NCBI GenBank assembly: GCA_030538075.1
Contig: JAUNUQ010000005.1
Span: 8,727 to 72,726 of the forward strand
Direction of reading: 5' to 3'
Length of the DNA stretch: 64,000 nt
DNA from: Tissierellia bacterium
Lineage (GTDB): Bacteria > Bacillota > Clostridia > Tissierellales > Peptoniphilaceae
The notes under the pieces were generated by a model. That model was given only the letters and a program-made list of their open reading frames with translations. It was not told the origin of the DNA and did not search any database. Both the position numbers and the translations under genes were made by a program. How positions within the stretch are numbered: position 1 is the stretch's first letter; the number at the start of each line of letters is the position of its first letter. This document shows positions 52,587 to 61,733 of the stretch, one piece after another.

Positions 52587-53279
52587 ATGACTAGGATACT
52601 GTTAGTAGAGGATGATAATGCCTTGGCGACGGGCTTGAAATACCTCTTGGGAAACGAGGGCTATGAGGTGGATATCAGTGCTACAGTGGCAGAATCCGCG
52701 CGCCTGATTGGACAGAGGGAATACGATTTATATATTTTGGACATTGGGCTTCCCGATGGAAATGGATATGAGCTATGTCAACAGATTCGCGTGGAACATC
52801 AGACCCCCATTATTTTCTTGACGGCAAGGGACCAGGAACAGGACGTAGTCAAAGGCCTTGAACTCGGGGGAGATGACTATATCTCGAAGCCCTTTCGGAC
52901 AAAGGAATTGGTGAGCCGGGTGAAATCAGTTCTGCGGCGTTTTTCTACGCGCATCACCAGCAATGTGCTGATCTCTGGGGATATCAAAATCGACCAGCTC
53001 CAGGCGAGAGCGTATCTACGGGGTAAAGAGATTGGACTGACCCCCTCGGAATACAAATTATTGCTATTATATATGAACAATTCAAAAAAGGTCATCACGC
53101 GCATCGCCGCCCTGGAGAATCTATGGGACGTGGAGGGGGATTTTATTAATGATTCTAGCATCTCTGTCTATATTCGCAGACTCAGAGAGAAGATCGAAGA
53201 CGATCCATCTGAACCCCAGTACTTAAAAACGGCAAGGGGCATTGGCTATATTTGGGATCAGGAAGTGAGGCGAGGTTAA
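52587..53279 (+). CDS. OmpR-family response regulator
   Basis: 230 residues. Receiver domain (about 1-118) with acidic pair in VEDDN, phospho-acceptor Asp in LYILDIGLPDGNG (about 53), Thr in FLTARD and Lys in DYISKPF. The winged-helix output domain covers about 130-225 (LTPSEYKLLLLY, RRLREKIEDD). AAGGAGG precedes ATG 52587. Its TAA stop overlaps the kinase ATG by one base. Likely controls the adjacent ABC transporter. Confidence 0.95.
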   Translation: MTRILLVEDDNALATGLKYLLGNEGYEVDISATVAESARLIGQREYDLYILDIGLPDGNGYELCQQIRVEHQTPIIFLTARDQEQDVVKGLELGGDDYISKPFRTKELVSRVKSVLRRFSTRITSNVLISGDIKIDQLQARAYLRGKEIGLTPSEYKLLLLYMNNSKKVITRIAALENLWDVEGDFINDSSISVYIRRLREKIEDDPSEPQYLKTARGIGYIWDQEVRRG

Positions 53280-54583
53280 TGCCGAAATCAAAAGAAATGA
53301 GGCGGCTTCTCGCCTCTTTTGTGATTTTATTCACCGTTTTTCTATTGGTGGAATATTTGATCTTAGAGGCGGGCTTTCTCTCGATCTCAGAGAAGATCAC
53401 CGATCAAAACCGAGCCATGGTCGGAGCCATGTTAAATAGCCATCCTGAACTGGAAGAGGAAGTCATCCAGATAGTGACCAAGGAGGTACCCGAGAATCTA
53501 GTGCAGATCGGGCGAGATGCCTTGGAGAAATACAATTACAATGAATTCATCAGCCATCGCAACCAGATCGCATTGGCAGAAGCGGCATTTAATCTGCGCT
53601 CCCAGATGTTGATCCTCTTACTCGTGATCCTGTTTTTTGGACTCGTCCTCTTCATATGGACCTATCGATCCATCCGCAAGAAGATCGAACGTCTCTATCT
53701 CGCATCAGAAAAAGTCATCAATGGGGACTTTTCCGTCGCCCTTGTCGAGGAGGGGGAGGGATCCCTGAGCGTCCTCAATCATCAATTCAACAAGATGAGT
53801 CAAATCATTCAGAACAACTACGCCCTTCTCAATCGGGAGAAGAGTTTTCTGAAGGATGCCATATCCGACATCTCCCACCAATTGAAGACACCCCTTGCAG
53901 CTGCCCTGATGTTCAATGAGCTGATGCTGGACGATGAGGATATGGACCCTGCTACCCGCAGGGATTTTTTAGAAAAATCCAAGCTGCAATATGAACGCAT
54001 GGAGTGGCTCGTGGTGAATCTGTTGAAGATCGCTCGAATTGAAGCGGGTGCGATTGATTTCAAGCGGGAACTCATGCCCTTTATGTCGGTGGTGGATGCG
54101 GCAATCAGAGGGGTGGAGTCCCGGTTGATGGAGGCCTCCCAGACGATCGATGTACGGGGAGATACGAAGGCGCAGTTCGTTGGGGACGCCAAGTGGACGG
54201 AGGAAGCCATCACCAATATTTTGAAGAATGCTACCGAGCATTCCCCAGAGGGAGCAACGATTACGATCATACTCAAAGAGGATCCCACTGTGCGCAGTAT
54301 ATCCATTCGAAATCCCGGTTCTCATATCCAAGAAGAGGACACCTCGCGAATCTTTCGAAGGTTTTACAAGTCTGGCGAGAAATCAGATTCCATTGGAATC
54401 GGCCTCAATCTGACCAAATCCATTGTGGAAGGCCAAGGTGGGATGATCTCTGCGACCAATGTCGAAGGCGGCGTGGAGTTTACCATTGCATTTATGAAGC
54501 TGGATTCCAAGGGCCTCGATCCGGATCGAGAGGCCTATATTCGCGACATGAACACAGCTGTGAGGAGAAAGTCATGGAAGTAG
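53279..54583 (+). CDS. Sensor histidine kinase
   Basis: 434 residues. Two membrane segments (about 10-32 and 108-128) enclose an external loop of about 75 residues. A HAMP domain follows (about 130-185), then the His motif DISHQLKTPLAAALM (about 200) and an ATPase domain with NILKNATEHSP, RRFYK and GIGLNLTKSIVEGQGG. AGGCGAGG precedes the start. Unlike the kinase at 2-997 it has a true sensing loop. It overlaps the next gene by 10 bases. Confidence 0.94.
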   Translation: MPKSKEMRRLLASFVILFTVFLLVEYLILEAGFLSISEKITDQNRAMVGAMLNSHPELEEEVIQIVTKEVPENLVQIGRDALEKYNYNEFISHRNQIALAEAAFNLRSQMLILLLVILFFGLVLFIWTYRSIRKKIERLYLASEKVINGDFSVALVEEGEGSLSVLNHQFNKMSQIIQNNYALLNREKSFLKDAISDISHQLKTPLAAALMFNELMLDDEDMDPATRRDFLEKSKLQYERMEWLVVNLLKIARIEAGAIDFKRELMPFMSVVDAAIRGVESRLMEASQTIDVRGDTKAQFVGDAKWTEEAITNILKNATEHSPEGATITIILKEDPTVRSISIRNPGSHIQEEDTSRIFRRFYKSGEKSDSIGIGLNLTKSIVEGQGGMISATNVEGGVEFTIAFMKLDSKGLDPDREAYIRDMNTAVRRKSWK

Positions 54584-55251
54584 TACGAGCCATTCATTTG
54601 AATAAGACTTATCACAGTGGAGCGGTGCCCGTGGAGGCCATCAAAGACGTCAATCTGATGATCAAGAAAGGGGAATTCATCGTCATTATAGGACCCAGTG
54701 GCAGCGGAAAATCGACTTTGCTCCATATGCTGGGAGGGGTGGAAGCGCCGACTGCTGGGGAGGTGCTCATCGATGGTGTGAATATCCACGCCCTTTCCGA
54801 CCACGACATCTCCATATTTCGGCGTCGTCGTATTGGATTCATCTTTCAGTTTTTCAATCTGGTACCCGTATTAACGGCAGAAGAAAACCTGATGCTCCCT
54901 CTGCTCTTGGACCGAAGGCGAGTGGACAGGGCCTACTCCAATCACCTGATTGACATGTTGGGACTGGCGGACAGGCTGCAGTTTCTTCCGAGCCAGCTCT
55001 CCGGTGGGGAACAGCAGCGGGTCGCCATCGGCAGGGCCCTGATCACCAAGCCCTCCATCGTTCTGGCAGATGAACCCACAGGAAATCTAGACACTCAGAC
55101 CACCCAGGAGATCATCCGCCTGATCAAGCTATCCGCCAAGATGTTCAATCAGACGGTCATCATGATCACGCATAATCCAGAGTTAACCCAGCATGCAGAT
55201 CGCGTGCTGCGTATTGTGGACGGACAGATTGTGGGGGATCCCTATGATTAG
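54574..55251 (+). CDS. ABC transporter ATP-binding protein (MacB/LolD type)
   Basis: 225 residues. Walker [13 protein letters not shown] is at about 40, signature [15 protein letters not shown] at about 142, Walker [13 protein letters not shown] at about 165. GAGGAG precedes ATG 54574, inside the end of the kinase gene. It overlaps the FtsX-type gene by 8 bases. The pair forms a mechanotransmission-type transporter. Confidence 0.95.
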   Translation: MEVVRAIHLNKTYHSGAVPVEAIKDVNLMIKKGEFIVIIGPSGSGKSTLLHMLGGVEAPTAGEVLIDGVNIHALSDHDISIFRRRRIGFIFQFFNLVPVLTAEENLMLPLLLDRRRVDRAYSNHLIDMLGLADRLQFLPSQLSGGEQQRVAIGRALITKPSIVLADEPTGNLDTQTTQEIIRLIKLSAKMFNQTVIMITHNPELTQHADRVLRIVDGQIVGDPYD

Positions 55252-57736
55252 CGATATCTCTCAGATCTCAGTGCGCTATTTAAAGAAGGACAAGCTGCGC
55301 ACCGCCCTCACCAGCATCACCATTATCGCCGCAGTAGCCATCATCCTCCTAGGAGGTGGACTCCTCGTGGGGATGCGGGACTTATTAGACTACGATCAAT
55401 TCAGCGAAACTGGCTATCAACAAGGCACCATCGAAGAAGTGGATGTGGGCTTATATAGGAGATTGCGTCTTAACGTCAACGTGGAAGAGGTCAGCCTAGA
55501 CCGTCCCTTGGGCGTTGCTACAAAGCTAGTCTTTGAAACGGGACCGCCAAGAGAGTATACGGTGGACAAGCCACCCCTTATTCGAGAATACGATGGGAAC
55601 TCCGAGCGAATCAACCCGGATCTATTGGTAGCAGGGCGCTTTCCAAGCTCGCCGAATGAGGTGGCACTGGACAGCACGGGGTCTGACCCCATTGCAACAG
55701 AGGAAGACCTGGGGTTGACGGTCCACATAACTCGCCAAATTGAGTCAAGCGGTGAGGAGATGACCCAGTCCTATACAATAGTCGGTCTGATGCGCAGGCA
55801 AGAAGCGAGTTACTCCTCCCCTTATGCCAGCGTCGTCATCGGCATGGGAGAGCCAGCACCGGATACGGTCTATCGGGCCAATGTCTTCTTAAAAGATGAT
55901 GCAGGAGCGCAAGCCCAGTTGACAGGGATCATGGGCAGGCTGGGCATTTCCTTTGATCAATTGACAATGAACCCGAAGTACGAGAATTTTGGAAACAACT
56001 ATGGCGCTGCCCTGGTCTTTACCGGCATAGGGATTCTGTATTTTTTGACGATCGCCGCCCTCAGTTTCGGCGGGATCTATGCCGTATTCAATCTGACCTA
56101 TTGGGAGCGCATGAGGCAATATGGCCTGATACGCGCCATTGGTGCCACAGAGAGTCAAATCCGGCAGATCGTCAAAAGAGAGATCCTCGTCTTATCGGCG
56201 ACCTGCATCCCCATTGGAGCCATCTTGGGGACGGTTCTCCAGTTTTTCCTCTTTCGCATGCTCAATCAAGAGGTCTTTCTGCTCTTTGGATATCGGGATT
56301 TTCAGATCCGCATCTACCCCATGGTGATTCTGCTCACGAGTGCGATCAGCTTTTTCTTCGTATATGTCTCAATCTATAGCGCATCCTTGCGACGGGGAAA
56401 TCTATATCCCCAGGACATGATGCGCCAAAGCGAAGAGGGCGGGAGGGTCAGCGGCTTTAAGAAAAAATACCGCATCACCCGCTTCCTATTTGGAATGGAG
56501 GCCTATCTCGCCAAGCGAAATTTGGATCGGGCTAAATCCAAGTTCTTCCTGACCTCCATCTCTATCGCGGTCACAATCACCTTATTTGTTTTGGCCCTCT
56601 TTGTGGCTAAGGCAAATACCCATACAGCGCAAAATATGGGCATAGGGTTTACGGATCTGCATATCGAATACTCCCCGGTGAACATGGACCAGGCCATCGA
56701 GATCAAACACAAACTCGAGGATCTCGAAGGAGTCACCGCCGTATACCAGCGTTACACAATTGCTGCCAATCTGATCCTCGATTCGGATCAGATCATGGAG
56801 GACTGGAAAAGAGAGCTCCCCATGGAAGAGCTGGCAAGTGGGCAGACCCTCTACTATAATCAAGCCGTCTATATCGCAGACCATGAGGAATTTGGCGAGA
56901 TGATGGGCATTATCCCCGAAAGGCAGTCAGAGATCATGGGTGAGGTCTTAGAAGAGGGAGGGGCCATTGTCCTACTAAACGGCTCCACCATTCACGATGA
57001 TACGGGTACGACCAGCAATACCGTCGAAATACAGCCGGTCTTTGGCGGCTATGCGGTACTTCCCATTAGCACCTATGCGATAAAGGGAGACTATCCATTT
57101 GGCCCGAATGTAGCGATAATGGTGATCGTTCCCTATGGGACCTTTCTCTCAAATTTTCAAAACACCTCACTGGAAGATGTGCCAGTGATTTTGAATATCA
57201 ATGTACAAGACGAAGCTGCCATCAATAGGGTGTCCGGTCTGTTGGAGCAATATGGGGTCGGTAGTGCATCGATCTTTAGCTCCAACTATGAGGATCGAAC
57301 GAAGACCCTGGCAAAATATGAGACCCTCAACTCCTTTATGTATTTGTTCATTGGAGCCATCGTCTTACTCTCGGTGCTCAACCTCTTCAATGCCATGAGC
57401 ACCAACACCTTCACCAGAAAGCGGGAGCTCTCCATCCTAAAAGCCGTTGGAATGAGCGATAAACAGATGCTGCGCATGCTCTCCATGGAGAGTCAGGAAT
57501 ACTGCATAGTAGGTGCAATTCTCAGCTTTGTATTCAGCTTGATTCTCCTGCAGCTGATAGGCAGCGGTATATATGGCCAATTCCTATTGCCCATATATGG
57601 TGGCCCCAGTACCATACAGTATCCGATCATAGGCTATTTTTTGGCCGTGGCCGTCACCTTCCTCGTCAGCAACCTCGCCAGCCGATTTGCCTTTCGAAGG
57701 ATAACGGGAGAAGAATTTGTGGAGAACTTGAAATAG
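55244..57736 (+). CDS. FtsX-domain ABC transporter permease
   Basis: 830 residues. Two FtsX-type units: the first membrane segment at about 22-44, then an external domain to about 265, three segments to about 385, a second half starting near 425 with its own external domain, and three C-terminal segments (about 700-815). FAIRRITG-like FAFRRITGEEFVENLK closes the protein. Such permeases with a coupled two-component system often detoxify or sense antimicrobial peptides. GGGGGA lies upstream of ATG 55244, which overlaps the ATPase gene. Confidence 0.92.
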   Translation: MISDISQISVRYLKKDKLRTALTSITIIAAVAIILLGGGLLVGMRDLLDYDQFSETGYQQGTIEEVDVGLYRRLRLNVNVEEVSLDRPLGVATKLVFETGPPREYTVDKPPLIREYDGNSERINPDLLVAGRFPSSPNEVALDSTGSDPIATEEDLGLTVHITRQIESSGEEMTQSYTIVGLMRRQEASYSSPYASVVIGMGEPAPDTVYRANVFLKDDAGAQAQLTGIMGRLGISFDQLTMNPKYENFGNNYGAALVFTGIGILYFLTIAALSFGGIYAVFNLTYWERMRQYGLIRAIGATESQIRQIVKREILVLSATCIPIGAILGTVLQFFLFRMLNQEVFLLFGYRDFQIRIYPMVILLTSAISFFFVYVSIYSASLRRGNLYPQDMMRQSEEGGRVSGFKKKYRITRFLFGMEAYLAKRNLDRAKSKFFLTSISIAVTITLFVLALFVAKANTHTAQNMGIGFTDLHIEYSPVNMDQAIEIKHKLEDLEGVTAVYQRYTIAANLILDSDQIMEDWKRELPMEELASGQTLYYNQAVYIADHEEFGEMMGIIPERQSEIMGEVLEEGGAIVLLNGSTIHDDTGTTSNTVEIQPVFGGYAVLPISTYAIKGDYPFGPNVAIMVIVPYGTFLSNFQNTSLEDVPVILNINVQDEAAINRVSGLLEQYGVGSASIFSSNYEDRTKTLAKYETLNSFMYLFIGAIVLLSVLNLFNAMSTNTFTRKRELSILKAVGMSDKQMLRMLSMESQEYCIVGAILSFVFSLILLQLIGSGIYGQFLLPIYGGPSTIQYPIIGYFLAVAVTFLVSNLASRFAFRRITGEEFVENLK

Positions 57737-57885
57737 GGTCGTTGTATTCTCTGCTAAAAAGGGAGCAATCAAAAGCGTAGAAAAGAAACTGGTTATGACC
57801 AGTTAAAGAATTCTAAATGGGATCCAGAGCTTAGAGTCAGTAAAGATGGCGCTGTCTCGAGGTCCTGTTGACAACGGAATGGATG

Positions 57886-57929
57886 GCGATGGGCTTTAAC
57901 GAATGGTGGGAAGAGTTAACGCCCATCGC
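57886..57929. repeat. Inverted repeat in the gap after the FtsX gene
   Basis: GCGATGGGC (57886-57894) pairs with GCCCATCGC (57921-57929), with inner TTAAC/GTTAA. No T-run follows, so it is not a typical terminator. Nothing else was seen in 57737-57971. Confidence 0.5.
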
Positions 57930-57971
57930 AAAACTTCGAAATTTCGATATTCAATTACTCTGCATTTGTAG

Positions 57972-58000
57972 TTGAGTTTTTTTGAAAATAGGGTTATACT
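57972..58000 (+). promoter_or_regulatory. Promoter of the ABC importer operon
   Basis: TTGAGT (57972-57977), a 17-bp spacer and TATACT (57995-58000). Confidence 0.75.
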
Positions 58001-58009
58001 AATAGATGG

Positions 58010-58023
58010 TTAGCGTAGACTAA
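58010..58023. promoter_or_regulatory. DtxR-like palindrome at the transcription start
   Basis: TTAGCGTAGACTAA matches the iron-box pattern TTAG-N2-TA-N2-CTAA (TTAGGCTAGCCTAA) at 11 of 14 bases. It lies 10 bases after the -10, where a repressor would block transcription. The identity of the regulator is inferred. Confidence 0.5.
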
Positions 58024-58028
58024 TCAAA

Positions 58029-58068
58029 ATCGACACAATAGTTACCGAGATGATTTATTGTGGTCGAT
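58029..58068 (+). promoter_or_regulatory. Leader hairpin before the first ABC gene
   Basis: ATCGACACAATA (58029-58040) pairs with TATTGTGGTCGAT (58056-58068) with one bulged G. It lies in the leader 13 bases before the ribosome site region and has no T-run. Confidence 0.55.
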
Positions 58069-58097
58069 TATCGTAAAAAAGAGAAGAGGTGTATTTG

Positions 58098-59948
58098 ATG
58101 GTTAGTCAGAACTATCAAAAAGAAAGAGATTTGGATAGTATTTCACCCAAACGGAAAAAAGGGGAAAGTGATGCGAGGAACGCGCAGAAGTCAATGGATG
58201 GTCAAACTGCGATGAAACGCCTTTCCAAACCCATTAAGGGGACCTTGGCATTGGCGCAGGTATTGACGGGGATTTCTGCGGTGCTAGGTGTAGCGCCCTA
58301 TATGGCACTGGTTGAGCTGGGGAGGCTATTAATTGAAGCCTTTCGAGTGGGAAGTACCGATGAAGAGGCGATTCGCCGTACAATCTTATTCTTGACAGGC
58401 ACATTTTGTGCAAGACTGGGAATCTACTTTGTAGCTCTATTGGTCACACATTTTGCGGATTTGAAGCTGAGAAGTCAGCTGCGCAGCGAGATCGTAGCTG
58501 GCATGGCAACTGCGCCACTGTCTTGGTTTACGACTTCAAACTCTGGCTCTATCAGGAAAGTTGTGCAAGATGATACAAAGCTGGTGCATACAGTCATTGC
58601 CCATGGTCCAATCGAAAGAATCAATGCGATCATGTCGCCAATTGCTCTATTGGCATATGCTTTTTATGTGGATTGGCGTCTGGGCATCCTATCCGTGGTG
58701 ACGGTTCCAATTTATATGTTTATCTATTCGATCGGCATGCGAGGTATGCCAGAGAAAACCGCTGAGATGGACACTTATTTGGAGAGAGTATCCGCAACGA
58801 TGGTGGAATTTGTCTCCGGGATTACAGTCGTAAAGGCTTTTGGAAGGGTTGGGAAAGCCCACGGAAGTTACAGCCGTGCGGCTGATCAGTTCTCTGCATT
58901 CTACAATGGTTGGTGTATGCCACTGGTGAATGTCACATGTTTTTCGAAGACTTGGATCTCAATTCCCGTATTGCTTCTGATCAATCTAGGTGTCGGGTCG
59001 ATATTGATGCATAGTGGTTATGTAGATTTTTCGCAGCTGCTGGCAACGACATTAATCGCCCTTGTATTACCGGAGGCGATCATCACGATAGCGACGATCT
59101 CGTGGTCTTATCAGCTGGCTGGGTCTGCAGCTTTGAGACTATGCGAGATCTTAGATCTCGAACAGCTTCCCATGCCGATGCATGGGAGAATCCCTACTGG
59201 TCTAAAGGTGGAGTTTCAAAATGTGAGTTTCAGCTATGGCAAGACCCTAGCTCTCAGTGAAGTGAATTTGACCTTGGAGCCGGGAACAGTCACGGCACTC
59301 ATCGGGCCCTCCGGTTCAGGAAAGACTACATTGGCGACCTTGCTTGCAAGATTCAACGACCCAGATTCGGGGGAGATCACTTTGGGCGGTGTATCCTTAC
59401 GGAAAATGGACGAAGAAACCTTATATAAAGAGGTAGCATTTGTACTGCAAGACGCTCAATTACTTAATATTTCAATACTTGAGAACATACGCTTAGGCTC
59501 TCCAAACTCTAAGTTAGAAGAAGTACGATCAGCGGCTCGCATTGCGAATATTGACGACTTTATCATGTCCTTACCAGAACAATACGATACGGTATTGGGA
59601 ACCGATACTCGCTTTTCCGGAGGCCAGGAGCAGCGAATCGCCATCGCCAGAGCGGTGTTGATCGATGCATCTATCTTGATCCTAGATGAGGCGACAGCCT
59701 TTGCGGACCCGGAATCAGAGGCAGAGATTCAAGAAGCTCTAAGTAAACTGGTGAAAAATCGGACGGTATTGGTAATCGCCCACCGTCCAGCTGCCATACT
59801 TGGAGCAGATCAGATTGTCGTAATGGATCGGGGAAGAATCTGTGCAGTGGGTCGCCACAGTGAAATCATGGCAGAGCCGCATTATCAGCTCTTACTTCAG
59901 CAATCGACGGCTCATGGTGAACTAGGAGGTGCCATACATGCGAACTAA
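58098..59948 (+). CDS. ABC half-transporter, siderophore-importer type (YbtP/IrtA-like)
   Basis: 616 residues. A polar N-terminal 45 residues leads to a six-helix membrane domain (about 50-340), then an ATPase domain with Walker A GPSGSGKTTLAT (about 400), signature FSGGQEQRIAIARAV (about 500) and Walker B ILILDEATAFADPESE. The DEATAFADPE form is typical of the exporter-fold pairs that import Fe-siderophores. AAGAGGTG precedes ATG 58098. The gene overlaps the next by 11 bases, and the two proteins should form a heterodimer. Confidence 0.88.
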   Translation: MVSQNYQKERDLDSISPKRKKGESDARNAQKSMDGQTAMKRLSKPIKGTLALAQVLTGISAVLGVAPYMALVELGRLLIEAFRVGSTDEEAIRRTILFLTGTFCARLGIYFVALLVTHFADLKLRSQLRSEIVAGMATAPLSWFTTSNSGSIRKVVQDDTKLVHTVIAHGPIERINAIMSPIALLAYAFYVDWRLGILSVVTVPIYMFIYSIGMRGMPEKTAEMDTYLERVSATMVEFVSGITVVKAFGRVGKAHGSYSRAADQFSAFYNGWCMPLVNVTCFSKTWISIPVLLLINLGVGSILMHSGYVDFSQLLATTLIALVLPEAIITIATISWSYQLAGSAALRLCEILDLEQLPMPMHGRIPTGLKVEFQNVSFSYGKTLALSEVNLTLEPGTVTALIGPSGSGKTTLATLLARFNDPDSGEITLGGVSLRKMDEETLYKEVAFVLQDAQLLNISILENIRLGSPNSKLEEVRSAARIANIDDFIMSLPEQYDTVLGTDTRFSGGQEQRIAIARAVLIDASILILDEATAFADPESEAEIQEALSKLVKNRTVLVIAHRPAAILGADQIVVMDRGRICAVGRHSEIMAEPHYQLLLQQSTAHGELGGAIHAN

Positions 59949-61695
59949 ATCGAATGCACTTACACCGCGCTATAAGCGGCTAATGGAAAAAGAGTCATGG
60001 AAGGATTTTTCGATCGGTATCACCCTGGGGATCTTAGCGGGGACCCTCACGGGGTTGGCATTGATCATATTATTACCCGCCTGTGTCAGCTTGTCAGGAG
60101 GCCACATAGTATGGGGTCTAAGATTTGACGGCTGGTTGATCACTCTTGCCGTTTTGTCCGTTGTTGTGGCAATTCTAGATTTCTTCGGACAAAAAATTGG
60201 CTACATTGGCGCCCTGGGATTTATGCATGATATGCACCATAAGATCGGAAACAAGATCGCAGGGTTGCCCCTTGGATGGTTTCAAGCAGATAGTGCAGGG
60301 ACCCTTTCGCGGATGGTAACCCAGGAGATGATGAATTTAGCGCAGTCCGCTGCCACATTCATCTATCAGCTATTCTATACCATTGCCTCGACCATTGTCA
60401 TCATCATCGGTTCCTGGATATGGAGTCCTCATTTGGGCATCTTGCTGAGCGTTGCGATACCAATCCTATTTTTCCTACTGCAGTTTTCGCGCAGGTTCAT
60501 ATCCAAGGGAAAGTCGATGATAGATCCCCATGAAGATGAAGTGGCTTCAAGGATGGTGGAGTTTGCCCGTTGTCAAGGTGCCTTACGCTCCTGCAACGCC
60601 AGCAGTGGTTACCCACCGCTGTTCAGAGCATTTGAAGAGGCGGATATCATAGGTAGACGAGCACTATGGTGGGAGGCCCTAGGAAATGGGCTATCTGGAT
60701 CCTTTGTCCAAATGATTGTCGTCGGGATGATCTACTTATGTGTTAACCTGGCGATTTCCGGACAGTTGGGCGCCCTTGAGACTGTTGCGACAATCGGCAT
60801 GTGCCTGCGTTTTACAAAAATGCTGGAGGACATTACTACGAATCTCGCGGGAATGGAGGAAAGGCGCATATTGATGGATCATGTGGATGAGGTGATGGAC
60901 ACTGTGGAGATGCAGGTACCATCCAAGTCCAAGCCATATCAAGAAAAAGGTAGCCTTTCCATGAAAAGTGTATCCTTTTCATATGAACCAGCCCAACCGA
61001 TTCTACGGGATATATCCTTTGATATTCCCTCAGGGACGATGTGTGCGTTAGTAGGACCTTCGGGCTGTGGTAAGACGACCATTGTGCGTTTACTCTCTCG
61101 ATTCTACGATGTGGACAGCGGTCAGGTCTTAATCGGTGGGGTGGATGTAAAGGATCTGACGACAGAGGATTTGATGTCACAGATCTCCATGATCTTCCAG
61201 GATGTCTATCTATTTGATGACAGTTTGAAAGCAAATATTAAAGTGGGAAATCCGATGGCGACTGATGCACAAATACGAGCAGCAGCTGATTTAGCTGGCG
61301 TTACAGAAATCGCAAACCGCTTGCCGGACGGATGGGATTCGAGAGTAGGCGAAGGCGGCCGAAGTCTCTCTGGCGGTGAAAGGCAGCGGGTCTCCATCGC
61401 ACGCGCTTTGGTGAAACAGGCTCCCATCGTGCTCGTTGACGAGGCGACTAGCGCCTTGGATGCTGAAAACGAAGGCAATATCGTCCGTGCTTTTGAAGAA
61501 CTTAGAAAGTATGCGACCTTGGTAGTCATTGCTCATAAACTTGAAACGATCCAAAATGCGGATCAGGTCCTCGTGTTAAATGATAGAGGTCAGGTGATAC
61601 AGACGGGTTCCCATGAAGAGTTGATCGCTCAAAAAGGGCAGTATCAGGATTTCTGGGAGTACCGAAACCGAGCAGCAGATTGGTCATTAGTGTAA
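59938..61695 (+). CDS. ABC half-transporter, siderophore-importer type (YbtQ/IrtB-like)
   Basis: 585 residues. Six-helix membrane domain (about 20-300) and ATPase domain with Walker A GPSGCGKTTIVR (about 365), signature LSGGERQRVSIARAL (about 470) and Walker B LVDEATSALDAENEG. AGGAGGT precedes ATG 59938. It forms a pair with the previous gene product. An Opp-type binding protein gene follows after 38 bases, which suggests uptake of a metal-ligand complex rather than drug export. Confidence 0.88.
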   Translation: MRTKSNALTPRYKRLMEKESWKDFSIGITLGILAGTLTGLALIILLPACVSLSGGHIVWGLRFDGWLITLAVLSVVVAILDFFGQKIGYIGALGFMHDMHHKIGNKIAGLPLGWFQADSAGTLSRMVTQEMMNLAQSAATFIYQLFYTIASTIVIIIGSWIWSPHLGILLSVAIPILFFLLQFSRRFISKGKSMIDPHEDEVASRMVEFARCQGALRSCNASSGYPPLFRAFEEADIIGRRALWWEALGNGLSGSFVQMIVVGMIYLCVNLAISGQLGALETVATIGMCLRFTKMLEDITTNLAGMEERRILMDHVDEVMDTVEMQVPSKSKPYQEKGSLSMKSVSFSYEPAQPILRDISFDIPSGTMCALVGPSGCGKTTIVRLLSRFYDVDSGQVLIGGVDVKDLTTEDLMSQISMIFQDVYLFDDSLKANIKVGNPMATDAQIRAAADLAGVTEIANRLPDGWDSRVGEGGRSLSGGERQRVSIARALVKQAPIVLVDEATSALDAENEGNIVRAFEELRKYATLVVIAHKLETIQNADQVLVLNDRGQVIQTGSHEELIAQKGQYQDFWEYRNRAADWSLV

Positions 61696-61733
61696 GATTA
61701 GAATATTTTTAAGGGAAAGGAAAAAGAGTTAAG

